Shown here: in pieces, positions 25,121 to 36,180 of the stretch
Numbering within the stretch: the first letter of the stretch is position 1
Layout: the number at the start of each line of letters is the position of its first letter
NCBI GenBank assembly: GCA_033065855.1
Contig: JAVXUO010001708.1
Location: forward strand, 62,001-126,000
Origin: Escallonia rubra
Taxonomy: Eukaryota; Streptophyta; Magnoliopsida; Escalloniales; Escalloniaceae
Direction of reading: 5' to 3'
DNA: 64,000 nt
Made by a program: the position numbers and the translations under genes
The notes under the pieces: model-generated
What the model saw: only the letters and a program-made list of their open reading frames with translations
What the model was told of the DNA's origin: nothing
Database searches by the model: none

Positions 25121-25498
25121 AAAAAGATGGTGGAATGAATCTACCGAAGGAGTGAAAATGGGACCCATGTAACCGCTACAAAGAGTAGCGGTTAGAGGCC
25201 CACTGACCGCTACTCTTTGTGGCGGTTAGGTGTGTTGTTTCTTTAATATTGTGGGCTATTAACCTTCAGTCTTTGTGGCGGTTAGGTGGGCCCCTAACAG
25301 CTACAAAGACTGGCGGTTAGGGTATTTTGCACATGAAAGGGTATTTTTGACTTTTGTACTAACCGCCACTCTTATAAACGGTTAACACTTTTTGAAGAAA
25401 AAAAGGTCAAATATGGGTCATCCACGGGTACATGTGGACGGCCAGATATGTGGTTGAGAAATTGTTATTTCTCCACCGGTAGATAGGGATCGACTCCC
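25121..25498. repeat. Right terminal inverted repeat of the MULE
   Basis: Reverse-complement partner of 17887-18250. It contains several copies of ACCGCTACAAAGAGTAGCGG-like palindromes and ends in ATCGACTCCC before a (TA)n tract. Confidence 0.88.
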
Positions 25499-25538
25499 TA
25501 TATATATATATACATATATATATACATATATATATATA

Positions 25539-26333
25539 GGGAGCCGATCTCTATCTACTGGTGGGGCCACCATAGTCCCCAACCGCTACTCTTTGTAGCG
25601 GTGGGTCATCATGACTTTACTTTTTTTTTTTATAGCCTTCAACTTGACAAGACAAAGTGGCCCCACCATAGTCCCCAACCGCTAGAAAAAGTAGCGGTTG
25701 GGGACTATGGTGGGGCCACTTTGTCTTGTCAAGTTGAAGGCTGCAAAAAAAATAAATAAAGTCATGATGCCAACCGCTACACTTAGTGGCGGTTGGTCAT
25801 CATTACAAAAAAATTCATGATGGGGCCAACTTACTTTCTTTAATGCGCAACTTACACCACTCACTACTCAACCGCTACAAAGAGTAGCGGTTGGGGACTA
25901 TGGTGGGGCCACTTTGTTTTGTCAAGTTGAAGGCTGCAAAAAAAAAAAGTCATGATGCCAACCGCTACACTTAGTGGCGGTTGGTCATCATTACAAAAAA
26001 TTTCGCACGGCCAAAAGAAAAAAAAAATTTGCAATCATCACCAACCGCAACAAAGTGTATCGGTTGGTGATCATCACTAATTGCTACACTTTGTAGCGGT
26101 TGGTGATGATTGCATGGGCCCCCAACCGCTAGTCTTTCTTGCGGTTGTGGTTTTTTTTGCTCCCCGGGGCATTTTTGTCCATTTTTGCAACCGCTTCAAA
26201 AAGCGGCGGTTGCAACTTCAAAAATAATAAATAAAAAAAAAACAGATCTGGGCCATCCACGACTACATGTGGACGGCTAGATTTATGGTGGAAAAATTGT
26301 TATTTCTCCACCGGTGGGTGTGGATCGGCTCCC
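25539..26333. mobile_element. Non-autonomous, hairpin-rich MULE relative
   Basis: A 795-bp element. The left end reads GGGAGCCGATCTCTATCTAC. The right end in reverse complement reads GGGAGCCGATCCACACCCAC, followed by GGTGGAGAAATAACAAT as in the large MULE. No ORF of note. The interior is mostly copies of AACCGCTAC...GTAGCGGTT palindromes, with a 51-bp-arm hairpin and a ~120-bp direct repeat. Both ends abut (TA)n. Shared terminal sequence suggests it was mobilised by the same transposase type as the 17887-25498 element. Confidence 0.82.
25634..25742. repeat. Perfect 51-bp-arm hairpin, 7-nt loop
   Basis: Arm 25634-25684 is the exact reverse complement of 25692-25742, with loop GAAAAAG. The right arm plus following sequence (25692-25815) recurs directly at about 25878-26000. 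Confidence 0.92.

Positions 26334-26390
<57 letters not shown>
26334..26390. repeat. (AT)n(GT)n microsatellite
   Basis: Simple repeat directly right of the non-autonomous MULE. Together with the (TA)n at 17850-17886 and 25499-25538, all MULE ends here sit in TA microsatellites. Confidence 0.9.
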
Positions 26391-26391
<1 letters not shown>

Positions 26392-27490
26392 ACTGCTAGC
26401 AGCAAATGAGAGTGTCAAAGAACATAACATGGTGGAAAGTATGCATTCTCGTAGTTTTATCCACTTCATTTTCCTTCCTCATATTCCAATTCAAAACTCA
26501 TCGATTAGGAAAGTTACTACCCTTCCTCTTTTCTTTTCTTCATCAAACTTTCTTTTCTTTTTTTGTGCCAAAGTCACATAGGGAGAGTGTCACGACCCGA
26601 ACCCACGGGTGTGACCTAGCCTACTAAACCTCCACCAGGGCTCAGCCATGCCTACTACAACCTGGACATAAGATTTATAACAAGTAGTAAGTCTAAACCA
26701 TTTACAAGGTTACTAAGATCATACTTATGGATTCGTCCGTACTACATCAACATTATTCAACTAACAGAAATAATTAAAACTCTATGGAGATCTGTACTCC
26801 AACCAATTTTCAAAACATAAAAATAGTGCTACAATGTCATCAAAATATTATCAATGCCCTAAGATAACTTCAATTCCCTAACAATCATCTTCTACGATTC
26901 TGTCCTCATGACCCTCGTGAACGTCGGGCTCAACTATGTAGTAATCTGAAAATATTTATAAAAGAGTGAGCTTGGGGCCGAGTAAGCACATATACCATGT
27001 ACCTAAAATAGATTTTTGGGGGTTTATAAAACATGTCATGGCTTCTTCGATGTAAAATTGGTAAACATTTTCATAGGAGATACTGTACATATATATACTT
27101 TATGAAAGCAAATCATCGAATACGATTCCAATTCTTTTCACAGTATGCTGCAGCCAGCGTATGGTCCCACTGACGAGGGCCGAGAATCCCTCCTCGATCC
27201 AGGATAAACAATATTATGGTCGTAGGGGCGAACCATGAGTAACAATACCATGCATCGATGTATGGTCTTATTAACTAGGACACATAATCCAGTTTTTTCC
27301 GTGGATATGGGGCACATCAACCAAAATTAACATCTCGATACCATAATTCACACATAGTTCATAATAACCGACGCAACACATTCCATGGCAATTTTAATTC
27401 ATTTTCTCGTCAAACCAATTTACACAAAAGCAGAAGCATAACCAAAACCTTAAAGCTTTCATTTAGTGAAATCATGTAAACATTTACATA

Positions 27491-27858
27491 CTCCATGTGA
27501 TTCACATAATTTAATAAAAAAATTGCACGCAGATTAAGGATTTAAGTGATACATTGTGTGTTTTCCATTGTACCCTTTAGAGAGATGAGGGGAAGAATGT
27601 GAGGCAGGAGAGAGAAAACGAGTTAGTGGAGTGTTAGATGTGGAGAGAGAAATGAATAGAAAAGTGTAAAAAAGTGGGCTAGGAGAGAGAAAATGAGTTG
27701 ATGGAAATTTAAATGTAGAGAGAGATATAAAATAAAAAAAGTGTAAAAAGGGTAAATATGTAAAAGTACTTACATAATCTTTCTTAATTTGGAAATGAGT
27801 AATTTTTGTGGGACGACCCAAAAAGGAAAGTTAATCAAATTATGCGGGACGGAAAGAG
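27491..27858. mobile_element. Stowaway-like MITE, eroded, inverted relative of 57755-58127
   Basis: Flanked by TA on both sides. The right end GGGACGGAAAGAG is an eroded form of the CTCCCTCCGTCCC terminus. Internal order (TTGCACGCAGATTAAG, CTTTAGAGAGATGAGG, GGGTAAATATGTAAAAGTA, TTTTGTGGGACG) matches the reverse complement of the copy at 57755-58127. Confidence 0.75.
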
Positions 27859-28099
27859 TATACTCCAAGTAGGATAGGCGGAGGAACGTGACAAGAGTAC
27901 TAACCTGACTCAATAACATGATTCGATACTTGCTCAAATACCGGTCCTAGCTCTGGTCTATCGAAACCTAAACGATAAACCATATGGGTGTTAATTCTTG
28001 ACACTCAATCATGCCTGACTACTAAATTTTCCCCAAGTGAGTGAATTTACTAAAATACCCCAAGACTTGTATAAATTACCAAAATACCCCCGACACCTA

Positions 28100-28490
28100 G
28101 GGTGTGTTTGGATATGAGATTTTGAAATACTGTGTATTTTTATATGTCCTCATTTCGAAATTCTCGGATTGATAAACTCTCTCATTTTGAAATATCTTGT
28201 TTGGAAGAAAGGAAGCAAAATGTTGTTAAAAAAGGTGGGAGACAAGATTCCTAAAAAATAGGGAACTAGTTATTGTGTGTTTGTAAATTGCTGATTGGAG
28301 TTAATTTGACAAATAACTAGTTCAAACTAGTGATTTGAACTATGGATTTGGTGACCCCAAATCCACAGTTCAAATCACTCCTTCAAAAATTCCCTTTTGA
28401 ACTATTCAAACAAGATATTTTGTCCAAGTGATTTACAAATACATTACCAAAGTCAAATTCCCAGTTCAAATTTTATATCCAAACACACCC
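28100..28490. mobile_element. Tourist-like (PIF/Harbinger) MITE
   Basis: A 391-bp element with perfect 16-bp ends, GGGTGTGTTTGGATAT and its reverse complement, flanked by a 3-bp direct repeat CTA (28097-28099 and 28491-28493). No coding capacity. A 3-bp duplication is the PIF/Harbinger habit, though CTA rather than TTA/TAA leaves some doubt. Confidence 0.78.
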
Positions 28491-30299
28491 CTAATGTACC
28501 ATTACTCATCCAATAATACCCAAATGTCTTTCTAAATGACTAGGTGGGTTTTTTGGACATAAAGGTCGGTCCCTCGGAAGATTTTCCGCTCAAAATCCTA
28601 ATTTGCTCCTTAAATTGAACGCTATAGAGCATAATTTAAAAGCGTAGCAATCAGCACCAGAATGCCATAAAATTTCAGACACTCAAGCAACTTAGTAAAA
28701 TAAGGTTATTCTATCAATTTCGGCTAAAAATAAGTTTATTAGCTATATCAAATAATTTAAAAACTTTTTTTTTTTCAAAATATAACAATTTTTTGCCCTT
28801 CGCATGCCCAGAAAAATTTCAGAAAATTCCACGAGGTAAGTTTTGTAAAAATAAGAGAGGTTTTGGATTTGGATTTTGCCTAAATCAACCTCTAAATAGC
28901 TCTTAAAAATCCAAACAAGGACTTCCCCTTAAAGTTTCACTATTCACCTTCTTCCTCCTCAAGAAACCCTAACTCTAACCCTAATTTGCTACTCTATCTC
29001 TCTTTCCTCGTCATGTGCAGCCACCACCTCATGGTGGTCACTACCATGCTCCCACACGGCCGCCATGGCTACCACGGCAGCCCCCTCCCTCTACCACCTC
29101 AAACCACCACCAAACCCTAACCCTAATTATTTATCTCTGTCTCTCTCTCTGCACTACAATCATACACTTCCACCACCATGGTTGCCCATGGCAACCCCTC
29201 CATCTTCATCTTCATCATTTTGGCAACCCCATTACACCATCACACAACACACTACATTGCTGCTCAACTACAGAAGCCTCCCTCTCCTCCCTTTTCTCCT
29301 TCACTCGCACACACGACACACACGACACAGTCGCCTACACGGCTGCCCCCATGGCAGCCCCTTCCTTCCCCTATCTCATATTCACGAACCCACACAAGCA
29401 CCCCATCACGACAACCCCACGGTAGCCCCTTCCTCTCTCTCACGCCGCACACAAGCACACCATCACGACAACCCCTTCCTTTCTCCCACGCTACACACAA
29501 GCACACCACCTACACCACGTTGCCCTACAACAATCTTCACTACACGGCCAAAGCCCCCCTTCCATCCGTTAACCCTCGCAAAATGCACACAAACCACACC
29601 AACCCACACACAAAATCATACCTAAAACACCCAAATTACACAGCTAAAATTAGAGAGGAAGATAAGGGATTTATCTTGAAATAGCCTTGCCCTAGGTATT
29701 TCTTCTCTCCCTTTCTCTCTTTGTTTCATGTAGAAGAGGCTAGTAGAATTTTGTTTGACAACTAGAGACTACACTAGCGTATTTATACTAACCCTAAAAA
29801 GGATTTTCTTAGAAACCCATGGACTTAATTATTTCTTTTCTTTCCCAAGCTTGCCCATAATTTATAATGTAAGGAAACTACCCCAATTTAATTAGGTTAA
29901 GGTAAAAATAAAATTTTATTGACAATTAAAAGTTTCGAGCGTTAAATACTCCACACCTTTAAAAGAATTCCGTACTCGGAATTAAACGTATCTTATACTC
30001 CCAAAAATATTTGCCTTGCCTCTGTTCTTAAGTATTTTACCCTGATAGCAATGAATAAAATGGCCTAGCACTCCGCACCACAGTTCATGCTTATGAAAAT
30101 TCTACCGTCAAAATTTTCATTTGAAGTTGTAATGCTTAGTTCAAACCTATTAGATCGTCACAACCCTAACGTAATCTTTAATTGCTTGCCTAACCATTTA
30201 ATAAGGTTACATATGCGGCTAAATGCGTTGTACCAGGATAGAATAACACTTTCGCAAAGGTAGGAGAAATAGAGAGTGTATCGGTAACCACCGAGTCAG

Positions 30300-30850
30300 A
30301 AGCCTGTACATCCTGTCGAGTCATCGCGAAAACTCTCGCGGTTGCCCTGGCTTCACCGCGTCATTCCTTACTTTGTTTTGCGGTCTCGCCCCTGGGTTAA
30401 TTTCTTGATAAATGCCCTTCCTAACCATATTCAAAACATTTTCTCCGCTGAGGTGGCACTCGACTTCCAGACCCCTGTCTCTATTCATTCCACCTTGAGG
30501 CTGCACCCCTCTATTGACTTCTTGGGGTTTCGGGCACTTGGAAGTGTCGCCTGACATGTTGCTTCTGTGAAACTTGTTATTTATCGCCCTCCTCTTCTAT
30601 TGGTCCCGCATCCTGAACATGTCCTTGTTGTCCTTTTCCACTATTAAAGCTTTGTCCACCATTTCGGCATAAGTTCTAACCTTAACCTAGAGATGCGAGA
30701 CCGGATACCGAGCCCTAGTCTATTCTCAAATTTCTTTGCTCACTTGGCCTCGGTGTCCACCAAGTGAGTAGCATGTCGAGACAATTGAGTGAAAACAACC
30801 TTGTATTCCTTGACCATGTGGTTCCCCTGGGTCAGCTGCATACAACAATT
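30300..30850 (-). pseudogene. Ty3/gypsy gag remnant
   Basis: Minus-strand translation of 30840-30600 gives MQLTQGNHMVKEYKVVFTQL, SRHATHLVDTEAK, a stop, KFENRLGLGIRSRISRLRL and, in shifted frame, a VERDN..MRDQ-like tail. This is the retrotransposon gag pattern (Q-G-x-x-V-x-E-Y-x-x-x-F-x-x-L-S-R...). The open frame 30321-30557 on the same strand could be the following, less conserved gag C-terminus. Stops and frameshifts make it non-functional; no pol found. Confidence 0.6.
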
Positions 30851-30869
30851 GTCAAAACTAAAGCATGAA

Positions 30870-31640
30870 AGCAAGAAGGCTCATCAGACGACCATCACAG
30901 TTTTTAACCAATACTTCGGTATGTTGCAGTCAGTGTACAAGCACCCCTGACTAGGGCCCAAAATCCCTCTTACAGCCGGGTAAAATATTTCGTGGAAGCA
31001 AGGGCGACCACTTTGAAGAATAATGCGCATTACGTCAATGTACAAGCCTCGTTAACCAGGGTCACAAATCCAACTTTCCTCTGTTGGATATGAGGCACAA
31101 CATCCAAGCCAAAATCTCCGTCTCATTCAACGTAAACCAAGTTTAAAATAACTACAAATGGAAACATCCCATGGAATTTTTATAAACCCCAAAATCTATT
31201 CTAGGGATATGGTATGCGTGCTTGCTGGGCTCTAGCTTACTCCCTTATTTTTCAAGTGGCAATTCAGAGGGAACCAACCCTTACGCGGAACACGAGGTAG
31301 ATGTGCTAGAAGGCAATTGCTAGTGTAGCAGAGTTTCCTTTAGATTTGATGTCTTTCATTTCTTGTATTGCTAGGATTGTTAAAATAGCTTAGATCTCCA
31401 TGAATTTTGTTTTATTGTCAATCGGGGATGTTTTGAAGATGTTATTAGCGACAATTAAGGAATCCTTAAGTGTAGCTCGTAGTAGCCATTTAATATTTTA
31501 GAATGAAGTGGATTGAATAAATCTTGTGAACATGTTGTTAGTAGGCCTGACAGAGGCCATGTGGAGGTTTAGAGGGCTTGCGGCCGGTTACAGACCTAGT
31601 TCATAGGCTCACCCGTGGGTTTGGGTCGAGACAAAGAGTA
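30870..31640. mobile_element. Scrambled LTR fragments
   Basis: 30912-31190 is a diverged direct copy of 27140-27420 (GTATG(T/C)TGCAG(T/C)CAG, AATCCCTC, GG(A/G)CACA...AATCCA, GGATATG(A/G)GGCACA). Read on the minus strand from ~31630, TGTCTCGACCCAAACCCACG and AAACCTCCAC...AAGATTTAT match the start of the 26589 LTR. So one block is direct and the other inverted relative to 26589: at least two LTR pieces have been rearranged. Confidence 0.45.
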
Positions 31641-32262
31641 TCGTTATGTCGAAGCCTTTTTTGCACTTATAATTGTAACCTTTATTTCGCCTTTTGAAAC
31701 CATTCCACCCTAAAACAGTGACCATTAAAGTGATTTAAAATTACAACTATCACCTCTTTTCTAGCCCCACTATATTTATAGCTACCTATAACTCTCTCTC
31801 TCTCTCTTTCTTTTCAGATTTTCACTTACCATCTCTATTATTTTTCTCTTCCTCTCTTTTTGGAGTCTATCCTCTGCTTTGCAATATAATCTGCCGTGAT
31901 ATTTTTGTCTTTGAATATATATATGGAAAAAATTTAGCTGTTATCCGAGTTGGAGGAATCTTCCTCCTACCCCTTATATAGCGACAACCAATCGTCTTTA
32001 AATATTTCTAGTGACGCTAAAAAAGTGCTGCTAATAATTGTCGCTGAAAGTGTTAAAATAAAAGACATTAAAAATATTTACCGACTATTAATTGTCACTA
32101 CATACGGGGTTGGAGGAAGATTCCTACGACCCGGGGAGGAGCAAAAGTTTATTCCATATATATTTACTAAACACAATAATGATTTATGTTTGTACATTAA
32201 TAAATAAAAAGCAGTTTGAACAACATTAGGCGAAGAAGCCAAAACCTTTTCCTAGTACTAGT
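31641..32262. other. Non-coding stretch with TATA motif and CACTA-like subterminal words
   Basis: A TATATTTATAG box at about 31769 is followed by a CT-rich leader-like tract, but no convincing CDS follows. 31950-32207 is open for 85 aa without recognisable motifs. Words such as AGTGACGCTAAAAAAGTGC and TTGTCGCTGAAAGTG resemble subterminal repeats of CACTA elements; no termini were found. Confidence 0.25.
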
Positions 32263-32539
32263 TAGGGGTGAACACGGTTCGGTTTGAGGGTCAAACCGCA
32301 AACCGAACCAATGAACCTCGGTTCACAAATTCTTAAACCAAACCGAATCAAGACACATCGGTTTGAACTGTTCGGTTTGAATTATTCAAACGGTTCAAAT
32401 TGAACTGTTCGGATCGGTTTGAGCGTAGTTTATACATTATTATGTTTTCAAGAAAAAAAAAATAACCAATAACAACTTTTCTTAAGATTAATTTATAACT
32501 TTTTTCAGCTACCGTATTTTTTGGGTGCTCATGATTTAT

Positions 32540-33960
32540 GAGAATACTTGCTCTCTTTCTTACATTATGATGCCAAGGAAAGTGGGTTCGTACTTACGTG
32601 GAGGTGCCACAAAGGCTGCAGTCCGTGTCAGCTTCCAAGTATGCAAAGTGAAAGACAGTGAGGGCGGAGTAAGGGCAGAGAGCAAAGCTTCCCAGACAGG
32701 ACGTGAGGAGTGGCAGTGCTGTGAAGGCAAGGATGAGACGAACAGGGCCGGCAGTCGATAGTCCAAATCAGGGTCCGAGTCAGGGTCCAATGTTACGGTC
32801 CAAAGTTATGTCCAATTTGTCTTTCTCTCACTAGAGAGCTTTCAAATTCTAGAGTGAGAAAGTGATTTTTGTGGGAATGAAGAAGAAGTCCCTTTTTGAG
32901 TTGTAAAGTTCACTATTTATAGGAAACATTGTGCTTATGTCATAAAGTGCCACATGTCGTCCCCTGGGAGTGACACGTCACCAGGGGGTCCCAAAATACC
33001 GGTTCTCCGTTGGACTGCCGGTTCCAAAATGCTCGATGCATGCCTCGCACAACGTCACTCTACCTGTCTGAGAAGACTGACCATACCATGACGGCATGAT
33101 CAGAGTAAACCCGTTGCCCCAGCCACCAATCCAAGCCCTTACTGAATCCCACGAGGTGCGTCAAGAGACGCGTAGAGAACCTGACAGTGGTGAGGGTTGC
33201 CCCTGTAGCCAACTGCCAAGCGGACTAGGCACGATGCCCTCCAAGGATCTGCTCCCGTCCCGGAGTGACCCGGGGGTCATTGCCCTAGTGGCGTTGACGA
33301 CCAATGATAACATGAGCGGACATGGTCGCAGTTCAGTGCTCTGAGTCCATGGCGAGGGGTCCTCGTGCCAGAGCCCCCTGTGACTGTGACGGCGATGGCT
33401 ATGAGGTTGTGAGCCCATCCCGGTACGAGGGCCGAAGCCCCCCTTGTGATTGAGACGGCGATGGCTATAAGGTTGTGAGCCTATCCCGGTACGAGGCCGA
33501 GGCCCCCTTGTGATTGAGACCGCGATGGCTATAAGGTTGTGAGCCCATCCCGGTAGCATGCAACATGATTGTGGCACATGAGCGTGGTGCCTATAGCATG
33601 AGACAATACCTGGTGCTGGGGGCACATGTTGTGAAAATGGCGCGGCGACGATCGTCGCGAAGTAATACTTGGTGTCGGAGCACGTATCATGAGAATAGTG
33701 CAAGGGCACGACGACGAACGTCACGTAGCAATATTTGGTGCCGGGGCACGTATCATAAGAATGGTGTTCCGAAGACAGGATTTGAGCTGAGTGCACATGT
33801 CATAACAAGAAAATGAATGCAACATGTAGTAGTGACAAAGTTGGCAAGTGATGGTATGCGGTTGCCAACGACAGGTTATTTGGCGGTAGCGTGCGACTTT
33901 GGGTGTCGAGCATCGCGAGAGCAGTGCGCGGTCATGGGCATCGCACGATAGACGTCACGG
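32540..33960 (-). mobile_element. LTR-like block inside the hAT element
   Basis: On the minus strand a CTATAAATAG box (32913-32922) is preceded by CTGGTGACGTGTCACTCCCA and followed by a leader-like CT/GA-rich stretch. This U3-R-U5 look is common in plant LTRs. The upstream part has tandem GCACGTATCAT-type repeats (33590-33770). No matching second LTR was located, so it may be a solo LTR or captured promoter. Confidence 0.35.
33372..33552. repeat. ~76-bp tandem repeat, about 2.4 copies
   Basis: Three occurrences of GACGGCGATGGCTAT(G/A)AGG (one with GACCGC) followed by TTGTGAGCC(C/T)ATCCCGGTA, spaced about 75-78 bp. Confidence 0.85.
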
Positions 33961-34029
33961 AGTTGATGTATGAACGTTCGAAAACATCGCGGAGGTGCAA
34001 AGACTCGAGAAAATAATTGCGCGCGAAGG

Positions 34030-35460
34030 GAGAGGCCATAGGCCAAAAATGGGGGGAAGGCCAAGGTCAACCCCTCCTGGAGGCCGAGGCCGACCCCTTA
34101 GGCCTGGGGAAGGCCGAGGCTGACCCCCTGGGGTTGGCCAAGGCCAAATGGCCAACTCCCATGAAGGAGTCTAAGGCCACTCCCCTCTTTTGGCAAACTT
34201 TGGGTGCGCCGACGGTAGGTGTGTTGATGGGAAAATACAAATCCGAAAGTTGCGTTACGATGAGTGTGTCGACGTGAATCGTACCTATATGACGAATGAG
34301 ATATCAAAGTCACGTGCAAAGCGTACGAAGCGAAAAAGTGCCAAAAGAGGTTTGCGCGGAGGGGTGAACCACCGGGGGAAAATGGCCGAGGCCAACCCCT
34401 CCAGGAGGCCGAGGCCGACCTCATGGCATGGGGAAGGCCGAGGCCGACCCCCTGGGGTTGGCCAAGGCCAAATGGCCAACTTCCATTTTCGGAGCCCAAT
34501 GCCACTTCTCCTTTTGCCAACTTTGGGCACGCCGTCGGTAGGTGTTTTGATAAGCAATGACAAATCCGAAAGTTGCGTTATGACAAGCGTGTTGTCAAGA
34601 ATCGTACCCACATGGCGAACAAGGTGCCGAGGTCACGTACGAAGCATATGAAACGAAAAAGGTGCGAAAAGGGGTTTACGCGGAGGGGTGAACCACCGGG
34701 GGAAAATGGCCGAGGCCAACCCCTCCAAGAGGCCGAGGCCGACCCCCATGGCATGGGGAAGGCCGAGGCCGACCCCCTGGGGTTGGCCAAGGCCAAATGG
34801 CCATCTTCCATTTTCGGAGCCCAAGGCCACTTCTCCTTTTGCGAACTTCGGGCACGCCGTCCGTAGGTGTTTTGATAAGCAATGACAAATTTGGAAGTTG
34901 CGTTATGACGAGCGTGTTGCCAAGAATCGTACCCACATAGCGATCAAGGTGCCAAGGTTACGTACGAAGCATACGAAACGAAAAAGTTGCGAAAAGGGGT
35001 TTGCACGGTGGGGTGAACCACCGGGGGAAAATGGCCAAGGCCAACCCCTCCAGGAGGCCGAGGCCGACCCCCATGGCATGGGGAAGGCCGAGGCCGACCC
35101 CCATGGCATGGGGAAGGCCGAGGCCGACCCCCGGGGGTTGGCCAAGGCCAAATGACCAACTTCCATTTTCGGAGCCTAAGGCAACTTCTCTTTTTGCAAA
35201 CTTCGTGCGTGCCGTCGATAGGTGTTTTGATAATCAATGACAAATATGAAAGTTGCGTTATGACGAGCGTGTTGCCAAGAATCGTACCCACGTAGCGATC
35301 AAGGTGCCAAGGTTACGTACAAAGCATACGAGGGGAAAGAAGTACGAAAAAGGGGTATACGGGAAAGGGGTGAACCACCGGGGGAAAATGGCCGAGGCCG
35401 ACCCCCATGGCATGGGGAAGGCCGAGGCCAACCCCCTGGGGTTGGCCAAGGCCATTTGCC
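34030..35460. repeat. ~325-bp GC-rich satellite, about 4.3 copies
   Basis: The landmark GGTTGGCCAAGGCCA occurs at 34132, 34456, 34781, 35136 and 35440, giving periods of 324, 325, 355 and 304 bp. The 355-bp unit has an extra 30-bp copy of AGGCCGACCCCCATGGCATG plus flank. Units carry nested GGCCGAGGCC and CCATGGCATGGGG palindromes. Both strands have long open frames in each unit; these look like a consequence of composition, since they match no family I know. Confidence 0.9.
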
Positions 35461-35499
35461 TCTTGACCCCGTTTCTCCAAATGTGCCGTCGGCCGATAT

Positions 35500-36180
35500 T
35501 TTTGATGAAAAGGTGTTCAGATGGTGTCGGTGTTACGAACGTGCTAGCATTAGTGACGTCGATGCGAAAATAAAATGTCTAAGTCGTGCACGAATCGCTC
35601 GAAGCGAGAAACACACGTCTCTCGGGCGCGCGGGCGCTGATCGGTTTGATGCGTTGAAAAATTGACCGTTGACAATGTCGACGTGTTCGCGTGAAATGGG
35701 ACCCCTATTGGGCCTTTGGGTATGACCAGAATAGGTTGGGAACACATTATTTGGGCTTTCAACATGATTACTACTAGAATAACATAACACCAATTTCAGA
35801 ACTTACTTCTTAACAGTTGAGCAGGAAATTAGACTAAGGATGTGTGCATCACAATGGTAGTAAAAAAATACATATAATTTCCTAAGTCTTAATATTTAAC
35901 AAATCTGCACTTCTCTAAAAAATTTATTAGTTGATTTTTCTTTAAGTAGGCATGGCTCGTATTTTATCATTCTTGACTCTAATGTAATACTGGATATAAC
36001 TAGCCTATTGGTTCCATGTTTACATTACATGAGCCATAGTGTAAATGATGCAATATATAGTGAGTAATGGCTTTGAAAGGGTAGAATTAGAAAAGAAGGC
36101 TAATTTAGGGTCAGCATGTTTTATTATATCCTGATTATTAGCTAATAAGGGTAAGGTGTATATATATATATATATATATA
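35500..36180. other. Right interior of the hAT element
   Basis: Unique AT-rich DNA after the satellite, ending in a (TA)n run at 36160-36182 just before the right subterminal zone. No coding sequence seen. Confidence 0.5.

Larger units (their letters stand above)
17887..25498. mobile_element. Mutator-like element with long TIRs carrying PMD, Ulp1 and FAR1-type transposase
   Basis: Terminal inverted repeats run about 17887-18250 and 25121-25498. The outer ends read GGAGCCGATCTCTATCTACC on the left, and on the right GGGAGTCGATCCCTATCTAC in reverse complement. Within the TIRs, short AACCGC...GCGGTT hairpins recur. Order inside: left TIR, CT repeat, minisatellite, PMD then Ulp1 on plus, a 150-bp tandem repeat at the junction, FAR1/MULE transposase on minus, right TIR. 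Both flanks are (TA)n, so the expected 9-bp target duplication cannot be resolved. All coding parts are damaged, so the copy is dead, though the TIRs are well preserved. Confidence 0.85.
26589..30160 (+). mobile_element. Ty3/gypsy-like LTR remnant, disrupted by MITEs
   Basis: Starts TGTCACGACCCGAACCCACG, a start style typical of plant Ty3/gypsy LTRs, with GTGAGCTTGGGGCCGAGTAAG near 26966. Downstream are AAACCCTAACTCTAACCCTA near 28970, a C-rich low-complexity stretch (29010-29640) with spurious Pro/His-rich ORFs, and a TATTTATA at 29779. Two MITEs interrupt it (27491-27858 and 28100-28490). No clean 3' end was found, so the right boundary is a guess. No protein-coding gene is present. Confidence 0.45.

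Noticed and set aside
29105-29125. Telomere-like CCCTAAC repeat
   Set aside because: Only about two units of the plant telomere motif; AAACCCTAACCCTAA is common in plant leaders and LTRs.
29015-29684. Pro/His/Thr-rich open frames of 136-186 codons
   Set aside because: Three frames are open at once over C-rich low-complexity sequence inside an LTR remnant; not coding.
31950-32207. 85-codon frame after a TATA-like box and CT-rich leader
   Set aside because: Attractive promoter layout, but the frame lies over CACTA-like subterminal words and has no protein features.
33372-33770. CRISPR-like regularly spaced repeats
   Set aside because: The repeat units are head-to-tail with no unique spacers and the genome is a plant's; ordinary tandem repeat.
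34098-35291. Repeated plus- and minus-strand open frames (e.g. MGTILGNTLVITQL-type, several copies)
   Set aside because: They arise because the GC-rich satellite unit has few stops in any frame; both strands are open equally and nothing resembles a known domain.
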